Shown: positions 43,926-53,556, counted from the stretch's first letter. The stretch: DNA of 64,000 nucleotides from Lachnospira multipara LB2003 (GCF_000702205.1 NZ_JNKW01000005.1:1-64000); one strand, 5' to 3'. The notes: generated by a model not told the origin, from the letters alone. A program made the numbers and translations.

Positions 43926-44972
43926 TTAGTTATCTCTACTTAAAATGTCTCTTTTAAATTTTAAGATCATCTCTCTTGTTAAGGATGTATTGTCATCAGT
44001 AATATCTATATCCTTTGCGGCAACCCAGGTTCCTACTGAAAGTTCTTCTTCTTGTAACTTGATTGTGTCATCCCCATCAAGTTCACAATAGTAGCCTGAA
44101 AGTACGGAACCTGATAAGCCCCAAGGCTGACTCTTATAATAAGTGATATTCTTAACTTTAACGCCTACTTCTTCCATAACTTCACGCATAACGGTCTCTT
44201 CCATTGTCTCACCAATTTCAGTAAAACCAGCTACTAAGGCATAATTAGTATATGTTCTTCCTGCATATTTTGTTAGAAGTATCTTATCTTTGTTAGTTAC
44301 AGCAATAATACATGCTGGAGAAATCTTTGGATAAATTGTATTTCCACATTTTGGGCACTTTAGCATTCTTTCTTTAGTGTCATGTTCTAATGTTGTTGCA
44401 CATCTTCCGCAAAATCTATTATCACGATACCAACCATAAAGATGAAATCCTGTAATTAAGGCGTGTCCCATTGCCTTATTTTTTAATGTTCTAAAATTAT
44501 AAACCCCAACAAATTCATAGCCCTCTATAGGTGAAACATATTCTTTATGCACTTTTGTGTCTGCCACTTCACCGAAAAAATCACCCTTTAAAGTTGCATC
44601 TTTTTTTATTGCAAGGAAAAATCTTTTCAAGTGTTTTACACTATCTAAATTATAAATATCACTGCTTTCATATAAGTTATCAACATTATCCACAATATTA
44701 ACACCCTGTTTTTGTGGATAACCTGCCTTATATTCCACCATAGAGAAAAGATATATATATGTGATATCTGATGTGTTATCAACATTATCCACATCGTTGT
44801 TCTTAGTTATCCCCGAAAGAAATTCACCATATTGTGGAAATGTTAGGTCATCTTCTCCATTTTTCTTAGCTAAACATGTGGCACCTGCAAAGCAAAAAAT
44901 AATATCATTTTCTTCTGGTTTTAAGTTTTTGTATTGATTATCTAAGTGTAAAGGAAATATATCTTGTATCAT
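43926..44972 (-). CDS. nudC: NUDIX NADH pyrophosphatase, NudC-like
   Basis: The 348-residue protein has a central zinc ribbon ('RFCGRCATTLEH', 'CPKCGNTIYP') and a NUDIX box ('GFTEIGETMEETVMREVMEE') followed by the NudC signature 'SQPWGLSGSVLSGYY'. NudC removes NMN from NAD(H) and can decap NAD-capped RNA. The protein is about 70-90 residues longer than typical NudC because of an N-terminal region containing two Val-Asp-Asn-Val-Asp-Asn segments ('NNDVDNVDNTSD', 'VNIVDNVDNLYESSD'). The DNA encoding these segments carries a cluster of DnaA boxes. Confidence 0.88.
   Translation of the reverse strand: MIQDIFPLHLDNQYKNLKPEENDIIFCFAGATCLAKKNGEDDLTFPQYGEFLSGITKNNDVDNVDNTSDITYIYLFSMVEYKAGYPQKQGVNIVDNVDNLYESSDIYNLDSVKHLKRFFLAIKKDATLKGDFFGEVADTKVHKEYVSPIEGYEFVGVYNFRTLKNKAMGHALITGFHLYGWYRDNRFCGRCATTLEHDTKERMLKCPKCGNTIYPKISPACIIAVTNKDKILLTKYAGRTYTNYALVAGFTEIGETMEETVMREVMEEVGVKVKNITYYKSQPWGLSGSVLSGYYCELDGDDTIKLQEEELSVGTWVAAKDIDITDDNTSLTREMILKFKRDILSRDN
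44676..44793. promoter_or_regulatory. Cluster of DnaA boxes inside nudC
   Basis: Three perfect consensus boxes are present: TTATCCACA at 44686-44694 and 44785-44793, and its complement TGTGGATAA at 44713-44721. Each forward box is preceded directly by a one-mismatch box TTATCAACA (44677-44685, 44776-44784), giving two identical 19-bp units at 44676-44694 and 44775-44793. Five boxes in 118 bp are far more than expected. A DnaA titration or regulatory site is possible; selection on the repeated VDNVDN peptide is the alternative. Confidence 0.6.
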
Positions 44973-44995
44973 AAAACACCGCCATTCTAAAATAT

Positions 44996-45016
44996 CCCCA
45001 CCAATAACTGGCGGGG
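44996..45016 (-). terminator. Hairpin between the CobW-like gene and nudC
   Basis: CCCCGCC and GGTGGGG pair on the minus strand with a 7-nt loop, 10 nt after the stop of the upstream gene; the following sequence is AT-rich without a clean T run. Confidence 0.45.
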
Positions 45017-45025
45017 AATTAAATT

Positions 45026-45976
45026 CTATAAATAAACTAATTCTTCCTTAGGAGCTTCACATGGTGTAACTTCTGTACAGTAAACTACTGGGCCTTTTTT
45101 CTTATAAGCCATCTGGAATTCATTCTTTACAGTACCAGTCACCATTACCCATTGCTTATTATCTAATTCTTTAATCTTATCGTAGAAACTAATATAACCA
45201 ATAAATGATGTATCATCAGCACAACATGTCATAACCTTACGACCTGGTACAAAGTTTCTGTCCTTGAAATATTTATTTTTTAAGACCTGACCTTTAAATC
45301 TAACTGTCTTTCCATTGTAGACTTCTGGACGTTCGTTAACATCCATATACCAAATGCCATAGTCATCATCTTCAATTTCAATAACATCAGCGTTAACATC
45401 ATATGGTAACTGCTCAGATATAGCAACCTGCTCTCCCTTATCATCTTCAAAAACAATCTGAAGCGATGGATTAAGAGCCTTCACACTACGTCTAAAACTG
45501 CCTAAATCCATACCTGGCTTGCATCTGTTAAATACTACTAAATCCACAAGCTTTACTGTCTCTGCAATAATTGAACGCATATTAGCCCACTGTAACTGGA
45601 ACTGTTCAGCGTTAATTAAAGTAATTGCCTGATATATTTCCCAACCATGTGGTTTTTCTGTTTCATAAATAAGCTGTGGAGCCCACATACCATTATATTC
45701 AACAAGTACGATCCATGGATTATACTCTTTATCTAATTCAACTAATTTTTCATATGTAAACTCTTCTTTTTCAAGTACAACCATATCAATTCCATTATCC
45801 TTAAGGAATTTCTCTGAGTACTCTTCTTCGCCTTCTTCTAACACAATTAAAAGTTTCTTCTGTGCTTCTTCAAACTGGCCCATTTCAACTGTATCAACGA
45901 TAAAACTTGTTTTACCACTATCCAACTGACCATTAATTAAAAATATAGGAATCTGATATTGCTCTTCCTGTGCCAT
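45026..45976 (-). CDS. CobW/GTPase-like protein with C-terminal TIGR03943-type domain
   Basis: From ATG 45976 (AAAGGTGG upstream) the product is 316 residues. The N-terminal GTPase-like domain has Walker A 'IFLINGQLDSGKTSFIVDTV' and 'VVFNRCKPGMD' as an NKxD-like motif. The C-terminal about 110 residues ('KTVRFKGQVLKNKYF', 'MTCCADDTSFIGYI') match the domain of the TIGR03943/YcgQ type often paired with CobW-like metal chaperones. It follows the His-rich COG0523 GTPase gene, so the two probably work together in metal supply, most likely zinc. The metal is inferred. Confidence 0.75.
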   Translation of the reverse strand: MAQEEQYQIPIFLINGQLDSGKTSFIVDTVEMGQFEEAQKKLLIVLEEGEEEYSEKFLKDNGIDMVVLEKEEFTYEKLVELDKEYNPWIVLVEYNGMWAPQLIYETEKPHGWEIYQAITLINAEQFQLQWANMRSIIAETVKLVDLVVFNRCKPGMDLGSFRRSVKALNPSLQIVFEDDKGEQVAISEQLPYDVNADVIEIEDDDYGIWYMDVNERPEVYNGKTVRFKGQVLKNKYFKDRNFVPGRKVMTCCADDTSFIGYISFYDKIKELDNKQWVMVTGTVKNEFQMAYKKKGPVVYCTEVTPCEAPKEELVYL

Positions 45977-45996
45977 TTTATCCACCTTTCTAAAAA

Positions 45997-46026
45997 AGGT
46001 GCGACATAAAAATAAACATCGCACCT
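45997..46026 (-). terminator. Terminator/attenuator between the two GTPase genes
   Basis: AGGTGCGA and TCGCACCT form a perfect 8-bp stem followed on the minus strand by six T. It ends only 20 nt before the next ATG and overlaps the approach to its ribosome site, so it may act as an attenuator within the operon. Confidence 0.65.
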
Positions 46027-46084
46027 ATTTCTAACACAAATTATATTGTCTGTTTAATTTGTAAAAAATTTACCTATCATCAAA

Positions 46085-47263
46085 TTATAACTTAAATAAT
46101 TCCTTTAATTTAGCTTCATTAAGCTTAGAACCAATTACGCAAATTCTACCTGTAAAGTCTGGCTGACCATCTCTAATTTCATATTCACCTGGTACTAAAT
46201 CGAAGTTAAACCAGTTACCTTCATTAGACTGAACCATACCCTTTGTTCTAAGAATAATACCGTATTCTGTAGATTCAGATAATTCATCAAGAATTTCATC
46301 TAAATCAGCCTTGCTAAACTTGTTAGCTGTTTCAACACCCCAGCTCTCAAATACTTCATCTGCATGATGGTGGTGATGGTCATGATGATGTCCACATGAG
46401 CACTCTTCTCCATCGTGGTGGTGATGTTCATGATCATGTTCTTCATGCTCATGATCGTGGTCATGATGATGTCCGCATGAGCATTCTTCTCCATCGTGAT
46501 GATGGTGTTCATGGTCGTGATCATGTTCTTCATGCTCATGATCGTGGTCATGGTCATGATGATGTCCACATGAGCATTCTTCTCCATCATGATGATGGTG
46601 TTCATGTTCATGTTCTTCATGAGCTTTTTCTGCTGCTTCTGCAAGCATCTGTAACTCAAGATTAGAAACATTTTCCATAGCACCAAGAATTGTATCACCT
46701 GAAATATCATCCCAAGTTGTTGTGATTATATGTGCTTTTTCATTTAATGTTCTAATTAATTCAATAGCCTTATTAAGCTTTTCTTCTGTAATATTCTGTG
46801 TTCTACTTAAGATAATTGTTCCAGCATGTTCAATCTGGTTATTAAAGAATTCACCAAAATTCTTCATATAAACCTTAACCTTAGAAGCATCTGCAACTGT
46901 AGAAGCACTGTTTAATGTGATTTCATTCTCAATATGAAGATCCTTAACAGCCTTAATAACATCAGATAATTTACCAACACCTGATGGTTCAATAATAATT
47001 CTATCTGGATGATATTTATCGACAACTTCCTTTAAAGATGTACCAAAATCACCAACTAATGAACAACAAATACAACCCGAATTCATTTCACGAATTTCAA
47101 CGCCAGATTCCTTTAAAAAACCACCATCAATTCCTATTTCACCGAATTCATTCTCTATTAAAACTACCTGTTCCTTATTAAGATTGCTATCAGCAAGAAG
47201 CTTCTTAATTAAAGTTGTCTTACCAGCACCTAAGAAACCAGAAATTATATCTACCTTAGTCAT
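46085..47263 (-). CDS. COG0523 (CobW-type) GTPase with His-rich metal-binding repeats
   Basis: The 392-residue protein has Walker A 'IISGFLGAGKTTLIKKLL' and the COG0523 metal motif 'NSGCICCSL' (CxCC). A His/Asp/Glu-rich arm (about residues 215-295) is built from three near-identical units around 'HHHHDGEECSCGHHHDH'. A C-terminal CobW_C domain ends the protein. COG0523 proteins are GTP-driven metallochaperones for Zn, Co or Ni; the CxCC and His-rich arm fit zinc handling. It is the first gene of a pair with 45026-45976. A promoter with TTGACA and TAATAT (18-bp spacer) lies upstream. The DNA of the arm is a tandem repeat that may vary in copy number. Confidence 0.88.
   Translation of the reverse strand: MTKVDIISGFLGAGKTTLIKKLLADSNLNKEQVVLIENEFGEIGIDGGFLKESGVEIREMNSGCICCSLVGDFGTSLKEVVDKYHPDRIIIEPSGVGKLSDVIKAVKDLHIENEITLNSASTVADASKVKVYMKNFGEFFNNQIEHAGTIILSRTQNITEEKLNKAIELIRTLNEKAHIITTTWDDISGDTILGAMENVSNLELQMLAEAAEKAHEEHEHEHHHHDGEECSCGHHHDHDHDHEHEEHDHDHEHHHHDGEECSCGHHHDHDHEHEEHDHEHHHHDGEECSCGHHHDHHHHHADEVFESWGVETANKFSKADLDEILDELSESTEYGIILRTKGMVQSNEGNWFNFDLVPGEYEIRDGQPDFTGRICVIGSKLNEAKLKELFKL
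46365..46620 (-). repeat. Tandem repeat encoding the His-rich arm
   Basis: Three imperfect units of about 75-85 bp encode His-rich stretches each containing Asp-Gly-Glu-Glu-Cys-Ser-Cys-Gly. The near identity at DNA level suggests recent duplication and possible length variation. Confidence 0.7.
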
Positions 47264-47306
47264 TTTAAAAAACCTTCTTTCTACAAAATTAAATTGTGTG
47301 TAATTG

Positions 47307-47336
47307 ATATTAGTACTTATTTAGCTTCCTTGTCAA
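47307..47336 (-). promoter_or_regulatory. Promoter of the CobW-type operon
   Basis: On the minus strand TTGACA (47331-47336) is separated by 18 bp from TAATAT (47307-47312), 44 bp before the start codon. AT-rich imperfect inverted repeats upstream could bind a metal regulator such as Zur, but no clear box is recognised. Confidence 0.6.
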
Positions 47337-47482
47337 GAATACAACTCTTATTTAAGAATTAATTTATAATTATTGCTAAACAAATCATTAATATCAGTTA
47401 GATATACTAAACTCATATTTTATTATACTATTCTTGTCAATCCCTTTTAAAACAAATGATTATATAGGCAAAACCTGTTTAG

Positions 47483-48433
47483 TTATTCTCCTCTGCTAAG
47501 TCTTAGTTCTTCCGCAAATTCACTTATTTTTCTAAGTCTGTGATTTACCCCTGACTTTCCAACGGGAGGTACTAACATTTCCCCTAATGCTTTAAGATTT
47601 GTATCTTGATTTTCTAGTCTTAATAGGGCAATTTCTCTTAAGTTAGGTTTGAGTTTATCAAGCCCAACTGTATCTCTAATATACTCAATATCATTAACCT
47701 GCTTAACTGCTGCCTCTATAGTTTTATTTAAATTGGCCGTTTCACAGTTAACCTTTCGATTAATGTCATTACTTATACCCTTATAAATCATTATATTAAA
47801 AAGTTCCATTTGAAGAACTACAGCGCCCATTAAATTCAACACATCTGTAATATTGTTGCCTTCTTTAATATACACGACAAAATTATTTTTTCTTTGTGTA
47901 ATCTTAGCATCAAGATTAAAGAAGTTAAGAATCTCTGCTAATTCAAGAGCATCATCTTCAAAAGCACATACTATTTCATAATGATATGACTTATTAGGAT
48001 CACTTATAGAGCCAGCTGCAAGAAATGCACCTCTTATAAAAGCCTTCTTACAACAGTCTTTCTGAATAATACGAGGATCTATAAACTGCTCATTTATAGA
48101 TAGAAAAGTGTCATCACACCACTTTATTGTCTGTAGAATATTAGCAACCAACTGTTGCTTAATAATTCTAATAGTAACAAGCTTACTTCCCTTTAATTCA
48201 TAGGATTTTTTTATATCAGATTCCTTAGCATCAAAAAGGCTTTTTAAAAGCAGCTCAAATTTTTCAATAACTATAGGGTTCTCTATTAAACTTTCAATGC
48301 CAATTAATCCTTCATCTGTCTCAACCACATGAGCTGTAAAAGCCATAAGTCCTGCGAACTCTGCAATTTGACAATGTCTTGCAGTGTCCATTTTATTCAA
48401 TAATTCCTTTTTTACATCTAACGAAAAAGACAT
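47483..48433 (-). CDS. whiA: WhiA family sporulation/division regulator
   Basis: The 316-residue protein has two N-terminal LAGLIDADG-like repeats ('GLMAFTAHVVETD', 'FIRGAFLAAGSISDPNKSYH') and a C-terminal WhiA helix-turn-helix ('LKALGEMLVPPVGKSGVNHR'). WhiA is a DNA-binding protein conserved in Gram-positives and linked to cell division. It begins 2 nt after rapZ, in the usual uvrC-hprK-murB-rapZ-whiA order; the yvcK gene often found here is missing. Confidence 0.93.
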   Translation of the reverse strand: MSFSLDVKKELLNKMDTARHCQIAEFAGLMAFTAHVVETDEGLIGIESLIENPIVIEKFELLLKSLFDAKESDIKKSYELKGSKLVTIRIIKQQLVANILQTIKWCDDTFLSINEQFIDPRIIQKDCCKKAFIRGAFLAAGSISDPNKSYHYEIVCAFEDDALELAEILNFFNLDAKITQRKNNFVVYIKEGNNITDVLNLMGAVVLQMELFNIMIYKGISNDINRKVNCETANLNKTIEAAVKQVNDIEYIRDTVGLDKLKPNLREIALLRLENQDTNLKALGEMLVPPVGKSGVNHRLRKISEFAEELRLSRGE

Positions 48434-48435
48434 TT

Positions 48436-49311
48436 CTAACCTTTCCTCTTCGCATCTTTTTCTATATCACGATGCTCGATTTTACATCCATATTCTAGTT
48501 CCCATATAATCTTATAAATTTCATTAGCAAGAGTTACAGATCTATGCTTACCACCTGTACAACCAATGGCAATTACTAAATTGTTCTTACCTTCTTTAAC
48601 ATAATTTGGAAGTAAGAATTTAAGCATATCTTTCATCTTCTCTAAAAATTCTTTTGATTCAGGTGCCTTTAATACATAGTCCTGAATAGGCTTGTCATTA
48701 CCTGTTAGGGGACGCAATTCCTGAATATAATATGGATTTGGAAGGAAACGCACATCAAAAACCAAATCGGCATCTGATGGTATTCCGTATTTAAAGCCAA
48801 AAGACAATACAGTAACAAAAAGATTATTAAACTTCTTATTATGAATAAAAATCTTCTCCATTTCAGCCTTAAACTCTCTAGTTAACATATTACTAGTATC
48901 TATAATTATGCTTGATCTTCTTCTAATAAAATCTAAGCGTCTACGCTCTTCTTTAATTCCATCTTCAATTCTATTATCCTTAGCAAGTGGATGAGTTCTT
49001 CTAGTTTCTTTGTATCTCTTAACTAGAACCTCATCATTAGCATCAAGATATAGAATGCTACAATTCACATTATTAAGCTGGTTAATTTCATCTAACACAG
49101 CATCTAATTCCTTGAAGCCATCACCACTACGAACGTCGACTCCAAGTGCAATATTTTCATAACCACCCTCACCCTTAGAAGCAATTGTAGCAAACTTCAT
49201 AATAAGAGAAATTGGCATATTATCTACGCAATAAAATCCCTCATCCTCTAGTACATTCAAAGCTGTACTTTTTCCAGCTCCGGACATGCCGGTAACTATT
49301 ATCATTCTCAT
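48436..49311 (-). CDS. rapZ: RapZ/YvcJ nucleotide-binding protein
   Basis: The 291-residue protein has Walker A 'IIVTGMSGAGKSTALNVLED', the mid-region 'LYLDANDEVLVKRYKETRRTHPL', and the conserved C-terminal 'IAIGCTGGKHRSVTLANEI'. RapZ is an RNase adaptor in Escherichia coli; in Bacillus YvcJ binds and hydrolyses nucleotides and affects competence. Length and gene order are normal. Confidence 0.94.
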   Translation of the reverse strand: MRMIIVTGMSGAGKSTALNVLEDEGFYCVDNMPISLIMKFATIASKGEGGYENIALGVDVRSGDGFKELDAVLDEINQLNNVNCSILYLDANDEVLVKRYKETRRTHPLAKDNRIEDGIKEERRRLDFIRRRSSIIIDTSNMLTREFKAEMEKIFIHNKKFNNLFVTVLSFGFKYGIPSDADLVFDVRFLPNPYYIQELRPLTGNDKPIQDYVLKAPESKEFLEKMKDMLKFLLPNYVKEGKNNLVIAIGCTGGKHRSVTLANEIYKIIWELEYGCKIEHRDIEKDAKRKG

Positions 49312-49357
49312 ATTTTGCTCCTTTCAGGTAAATACATTAAACTATTTTATGTATTTA

Positions 49358-50275
49358 TTAGAACCCTACTTTAATAACCTCTAATTCCAAGTCTACACCA
49401 TTTTTTTCTTTAACCACGGCTCTAACCTTGTCTGTTAATTCAATAACATCACTAGCTGTGGCATTTCCTACGTTAACAACAAAGCCAGCGTGCTTATCTG
49501 ATACCATAGCACCACCAACCTGTAAGCCTTTAAGACCTGCCTCATCTATAAGTTTAGCTGCAATATAGCCCTCTGGACGCTTAAATGTGCTACCTGCGCT
49601 ATGGAAATTAGTAGGCTGTTTTTCTCTTCTTTGAGTATTAAAATCATTAATCTTAGCCTTAATTTCTTCTGTTGTTGACTTACCAAGCTTAAATGTTGCA
49701 TCTAATATGACATAGTCTTTATTAGCTAAAATACTTGTTCTATAGCCAAACTTAAGCTCTTCATTAGATAATGAAACAACTTCACCTTCTGGAGAAATTG
49801 CTGTTACACAAACTAAGCAATCCTTTAATTCTCCACCATAAGCGCCAGCGTTCATACGAACACCACCACCAATAGTTCCTGGAATACCTGTTGCAAATTC
49901 AAAACCTGTTGCTCCCATTCTAGCTAAATAATTTCCAACACTAGACATAAGCTCACCAGATGTAACTCTAATAGTGTAAACATCATCAGTGTTTTCCAAT
50001 GTTTCCATACCCTTAAAGAACTTCAATGAAACGATTACACCATCAAATCCACTATCACTAACTAACAGATTACTACCATTACCCATTACAAAATAATTAG
50101 TTTTTGTTTCTCTTAAAAGTCTTATTATTTCAATTATTTCTTCTCTTGTACTTGGAAAAACCAATATATTACATGGTCCACCAATTCTAAATGTTGTATA
50201 GTTCTTTAAATATTCCTTCTGAAAAATTCTAGAATCACCAACTATACTCTTAAGTCTCTCGTAAATATCTATCAT
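49358..50275 (-). CDS. murB: UDP-N-acetylenolpyruvoylglucosamine reductase
   Basis: The product is 305 residues from ATG 50275 (AGGAG upstream; an in-frame start at 50323 lacks a ribosome site). It is a type II MurB with FAD-binding 'NYTTFRIGGPC' and 'FVMGNGSNLLVSDSGF', catalytic region 'GIPGTIGGGVRMNAGAYG', and 'NFHSAGSTFKRPEGY' carrying the catalytic Ser. It reduces UDP-GlcNAc-enolpyruvate to UDP-MurNAc with NADPH in peptidoglycan synthesis. Confidence 0.95.
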   Translation of the reverse strand: MIDIYERLKSIVGDSRIFQKEYLKNYTTFRIGGPCNILVFPSTREEIIEIIRLLRETKTNYFVMGNGSNLLVSDSGFDGVIVSLKFFKGMETLENTDDVYTIRVTSGELMSSVGNYLARMGATGFEFATGIPGTIGGGVRMNAGAYGGELKDCLVCVTAISPEGEVVSLSNEELKFGYRTSILANKDYVILDATFKLGKSTTEEIKAKINDFNTQRREKQPTNFHSAGSTFKRPEGYIAAKLIDEAGLKGLQVGGAMVSDKHAGFVVNVGNATASDVIELTDKVRAVVKEKNGVDLELEVIKVGF

Positions 50276-50324
50276 AAAATCTCCTATTATTTTCTTATTT
50301 GTAAAAAATACACATGAAAACAAG

Positions 50325-50365
50325 GAAAAGTTGCGGCCATTTCTAGCTACAACTTCCCCCCTAAT
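50325..50365 (-). terminator. Hairpin between hprK and murB
   Basis: On the minus strand GGAAGTTG pairs with CAACTTTTCC around an inner imperfect stem, followed by a T-rich stretch. It may reduce read-through into murB. Confidence 0.4.
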
Positions 50366-50395
50366 TCATTCTAACTCATATAAAACAAATATTAA

Positions 50396-51355
50396 TTAAT
50401 CGTCGTCTTCTTCACCTTTCATAAGGTTCTCCTGAACACGTCTATATAACTCTACTGCTGCATTATATCCCATCTTTTTCTGTCTATGGTTAACAGCTGC
50501 TGCCTCTACAATAACAGCTAAATTTCTACCAGGTCTAATTGGAAGTGAATGACAAACCACCTTATTACCAAGGTATTCAGTATATTCTTCCTCTAAACCT
50601 AAGCGGTCATATTCCTTATCCTTATTCCAATCCTCAAGCTTAATAACCATATCGATTTCTTGAGTCTCTTTAACTGATTCAACACCAAAAAGAGTCTTAA
50701 CATCAATAATACCAATACCTCTAAGCTCAATGAAATATTTAGTAACACCAGGAGCCGAACCTACTAATGTCTCATCAGAAACTTTTCTGATTTCAACAGC
50801 ATCGTCAGTAACAAGTCTATGACCTCTCTTAATAAGTTCAAGAGCAGCTTCTGACTTACCAATACCTGATTCACCAGTTATTAAAACACCTTCACCATAA
50901 ACATCTACTAAAACTCCATGAATAACAATACATGGAGCAAGCTGAACTTTTAACCATCTAATAACTTCAGCTGAAAAAGAAGATGTTGTATCATGGGAAC
51001 TAAGAATAGGAATCCCTAGCTTATTGGCCATATCAATTACTTCCTGCTCTGGTCGTAATTCACGACAAAAGATCAAGCAAGGAATATTACTAGATAATAA
51101 CTGAGAATATCTAGATAATCTCTCCTCTTTTGTTAAACTTTCAAGATATCTATATTCCACATTACCAATAATCTGTAATCTATCATTGTCAAAGGATTGG
51201 TAAAAACCTGTTAACTGAAGTGCAGGACGATTTATTTCCGGAACATGTACCCATATTCCAGACACGTCAATTTCTGGTGTTAAGTTAGCTAGCTGCATTT
51301 TATCTATGATTTTGGATAATCTCACCTTTTCTTTTCCGTTGGTAGTTCCACCCAT
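50396..51355 (-). CDS. hprK: HPr kinase/phosphorylase
   Basis: The product is 319 residues from ATG 51355, behind AAGGAGG. The N-terminal domain leads to the kinase domain with Walker A 'LITGESGIGKSEAALELI', the HPrK signature 'RGHRLVTDDAVEI' and the C-terminal 'LPIRPGRNLAVIVEAAAVNHR'. HprK phosphorylates Ser46 of HPr in carbon catabolite control and reverses the reaction. Length and position are typical. Confidence 0.95.
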   Translation of the reverse strand: MGGTTNGKEKVRLSKIIDKMQLANLTPEIDVSGIWVHVPEINRPALQLTGFYQSFDNDRLQIIGNVEYRYLESLTKEERLSRYSQLLSSNIPCLIFCRELRPEQEVIDMANKLGIPILSSHDTTSSFSAEVIRWLKVQLAPCIVIHGVLVDVYGEGVLITGESGIGKSEAALELIKRGHRLVTDDAVEIRKVSDETLVGSAPGVTKYFIELRGIGIIDVKTLFGVESVKETQEIDMVIKLEDWNKDKEYDRLGLEEEYTEYLGNKVVCHSLPIRPGRNLAVIVEAAAVNHRQKKMGYNAAVELYRRVQENLMKGEEDDD

Positions 51356-51465
51356 TGTGAATCCTCCTTGCATTTTGTCAATAGTAATCCTTACTACTAA
51401 TATCTATATCATTTATTTAAAGTTTATCACAGCTAATATGACTTTTCAACGACAGTATTAGCTAA

Positions 51466-53304
51466 CTAATGGAAAAAGCTATAAATATTTTCAGCCAATT
51501 CCATAGTTATGCCATCTACCTCCATAAGTTCTGGTATAGACGCATTTCTAATTTTATCAATATCAAGAAACGCCTTCATTAAAGCCTTACGTTTAACTGG
51601 TCCTATTCCCTTGATGTCATCTAACACTGATTTAACCTCATACTTACCACGCAAACTTCTATGATAAGTAATAGCAAACCTATGGGCTTCATCCTGAACT
51701 CTTGTAATAAGTTTAAATCCTTCTGAATGCTTATTTATTGGAATCTCAACATTGTTATAATAAAGACCTCTTGTACTGTGGGTATCATCCTTTACCATAC
51801 CAGCAACAGGAATATTAAGGCCTAGAGAATCAAGAACCTCTAGGGCAATATTTACCTGGCCACGACCACCATCCATCATAATAATATCTGGTAATTTAGA
51901 AAAGCCTCTAGAATCTTCACTACCTTCAAGTTCAGCAAGACCTCTGCTAAATCGTCTAGTTAACACCTCACGCATTGACTCATAATCATTAGGTCCCTTA
52001 ACAGTTCTAATCTTAAACTTGCGATAATCGTTTTTCTTAGGCTTTCCATTTTCAAAAACAATCATTGAACCTACAGATTCAACACCACTTGTATTAGAAA
52101 TATCATAAGCCTCCACTCTCTTAAGGTTTTTAAGGTGTAACCAAGACTCAATTTCCTTCATAGCTCCAATAGTTCTTTTTTCTTCAAGTTTAATCTTCTC
52201 TGTATCTTGATTAAGAACCATCTGTGCATTCTTATAAGCAAGTTCTACCATCTTCTCCTTATCACCTTTTTTAGGAGTAATAAGACTAACTTTCCTTTGT
52301 TTTAAACCACTAAGCCATTCAGTTATAATATCCAATTCATCAATTTCTTCCTGTAGCATAATAATATTAGGAATATACGGAGTTCCGCCATAATACTGCT
52401 TTATAAAATTAAGGATAATATCTGCTCTTGTATCTCCTGTAGCTACGCGCATATGAAAATGTTCTCTACCAAGAAGCTTACCATCTCTAATAAAGAAAAT
52501 CTGCACAACCGCATCTTCGCCATTAGAAGCACATGCAATAACATCTCTATCAGTTGGATCATCCGCTGTAATCTTCTGCTTTTGAGCCACCTGTTTAACA
52601 GAATTAAGTAAATCTCTATACTTTGCAGCTTCTTCAAATTCTAGTTTTTCTGATGCATCTAACATTTTTTCATTTAGGGAATCAAGAATTTCTGCGTAAT
52701 TTCCATTAAGGAAACTAATCACGCCCTCAATTCTTTCTCTATATTCCTCAGTATTTATATAGCCTTGGCAAGGCGCATCGCACTGCCCAATATGATAATT
52801 AAGACAAGGTCTTTCTTTACCAATATCAGCTGGCAATTTACGGTTACAGGTTCTTACCTTATAAAGCTTAGTTAAAAGCTCAATTGTGTCCTTAACCGCA
52901 TAAGAAGACGTATAAGGGCCAAAATATTTTCCTGTTCCATGCTTCATAGTTCTTGAAAATAGCACTCTAGGATATGCCTCATTAACCGTAACCTTAATAA
53001 AAGGATAAGTCTTATCATCCTTAAGCATTGTATTGTATTTAGGTCTATGTTCCTTAATAAGATTATTCTCAAGCACAAGAGCTTCAAGTTCAGAGTCTGT
53101 AATAATATACTCAAAGTAAGCCACACGAGACACCATTTGAATAATCTTAGGTGAATGATTTCTGTGGCTTTGAAAATACTGTCTCACCCTATTTTTCAAG
53201 ATTTTGGCCTTGCCTACATATATAATATTGTCAAATTTATCATGCATAATATATACTCCAGGCTTAGCTGGAAGTTTCTTTAATTCTTCTTCTAAATCAA
53301 ACAT
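51466..53304 (-). CDS. uvrC: Excinuclease ABC subunit C
   Basis: The 612-residue UvrC has the N-terminal GIY-YIG nuclease ('[20 protein letters not shown]'), a Cys cluster ('[16 protein letters not shown]'), a UVR domain ('[16 protein letters not shown]'), an RNase H-like C-terminal nuclease ('[20 protein letters not shown]') and C-terminal helix-hairpin-helix repeats ('[16 protein letters not shown]'). It makes both incisions in nucleotide excision repair with UvrAB. It is first in the hprK-murB block and has its own promoter. Confidence 0.96.
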   Translation of the reverse strand: MFDLEEELKKLPAKPGVYIMHDKFDNIIYVGKAKILKNRVRQYFQSHRNHSPKIIQMVSRVAYFEYIITDSELEALVLENNLIKEHRPKYNTMLKDDKTYPFIKVTVNEAYPRVLFSRTMKHGTGKYFGPYTSSYAVKDTIELLTKLYKVRTCNRKLPADIGKERPCLNYHIGQCDAPCQGYINTEEYRERIEGVISFLNGNYAEILDSLNEKMLDASEKLEFEEAAKYRDLLNSVKQVAQKQKITADDPTDRDVIACASNGEDAVVQIFFIRDGKLLGREHFHMRVATGDTRADIILNFIKQYYGGTPYIPNIIMLQEEIDELDIITEWLSGLKQRKVSLITPKKGDKEKMVELAYKNAQMVLNQDTEKIKLEEKRTIGAMKEIESWLHLKNLKRVEAYDISNTSGVESVGSMIVFENGKPKKNDYRKFKIRTVKGPNDYESMREVLTRRFSRGLAELEGSEDSRGFSKLPDIIMMDGGRGQVNIALEVLDSLGLNIPVAGMVKDDTHSTRGLYYNNVEIPINKHSEGFKLITRVQDEAHRFAITYHRSLRGKYEVKSVLDDIKGIGPVKRKALMKAFLDIDKIRNASIPELMEVDGITMELAENIYSFFH

Positions 53305-53365
53305 AATTTAATCTTCCCATTACCAATGATATTTACAATTCTCTTTGCTAATTCGTTCTATTTAT

Positions 53366-53394
53366 ATTATATATTTGAAAAACATATTCATCAA
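53366..53394 (-). promoter_or_regulatory. Promoter of uvrC
   Basis: On the minus strand TTGATG (53389-53394) lies 17 bp from a perfect TATAAT (53366-53371), about 60 bp before the start codon. Confidence 0.65.
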
Positions 53395-53465
53395 TTGGAT
53401 ACAATATAATTTTATCATTTATTAATTTCTATTCTAATTCTAACGCTTCGCATTACACTTTTCTG

Positions 53466-53502
<37 letters not shown>

Positions 53503-53556
53503 TATTAGTAGTATACGTGACAATTTAATAACTTTTATTTACGAAAGGGGAATTAT

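Noticed and set aside
44676-44793. Interpretation of the DnaA-box cluster as the chromosomal origin
   Set aside because: There is no dnaA, dnaN, recF, gyrB or rpmH nearby and the boxes lie inside a coding gene without an AT-rich unwinding region of the usual kind.
46300-46710. Met- or His-rich frames on both strands across the His-rich repeat
   Set aside because: They are by-products of the CAT/ATG-rich repeat that encodes the His arm of the COG0523 protein.
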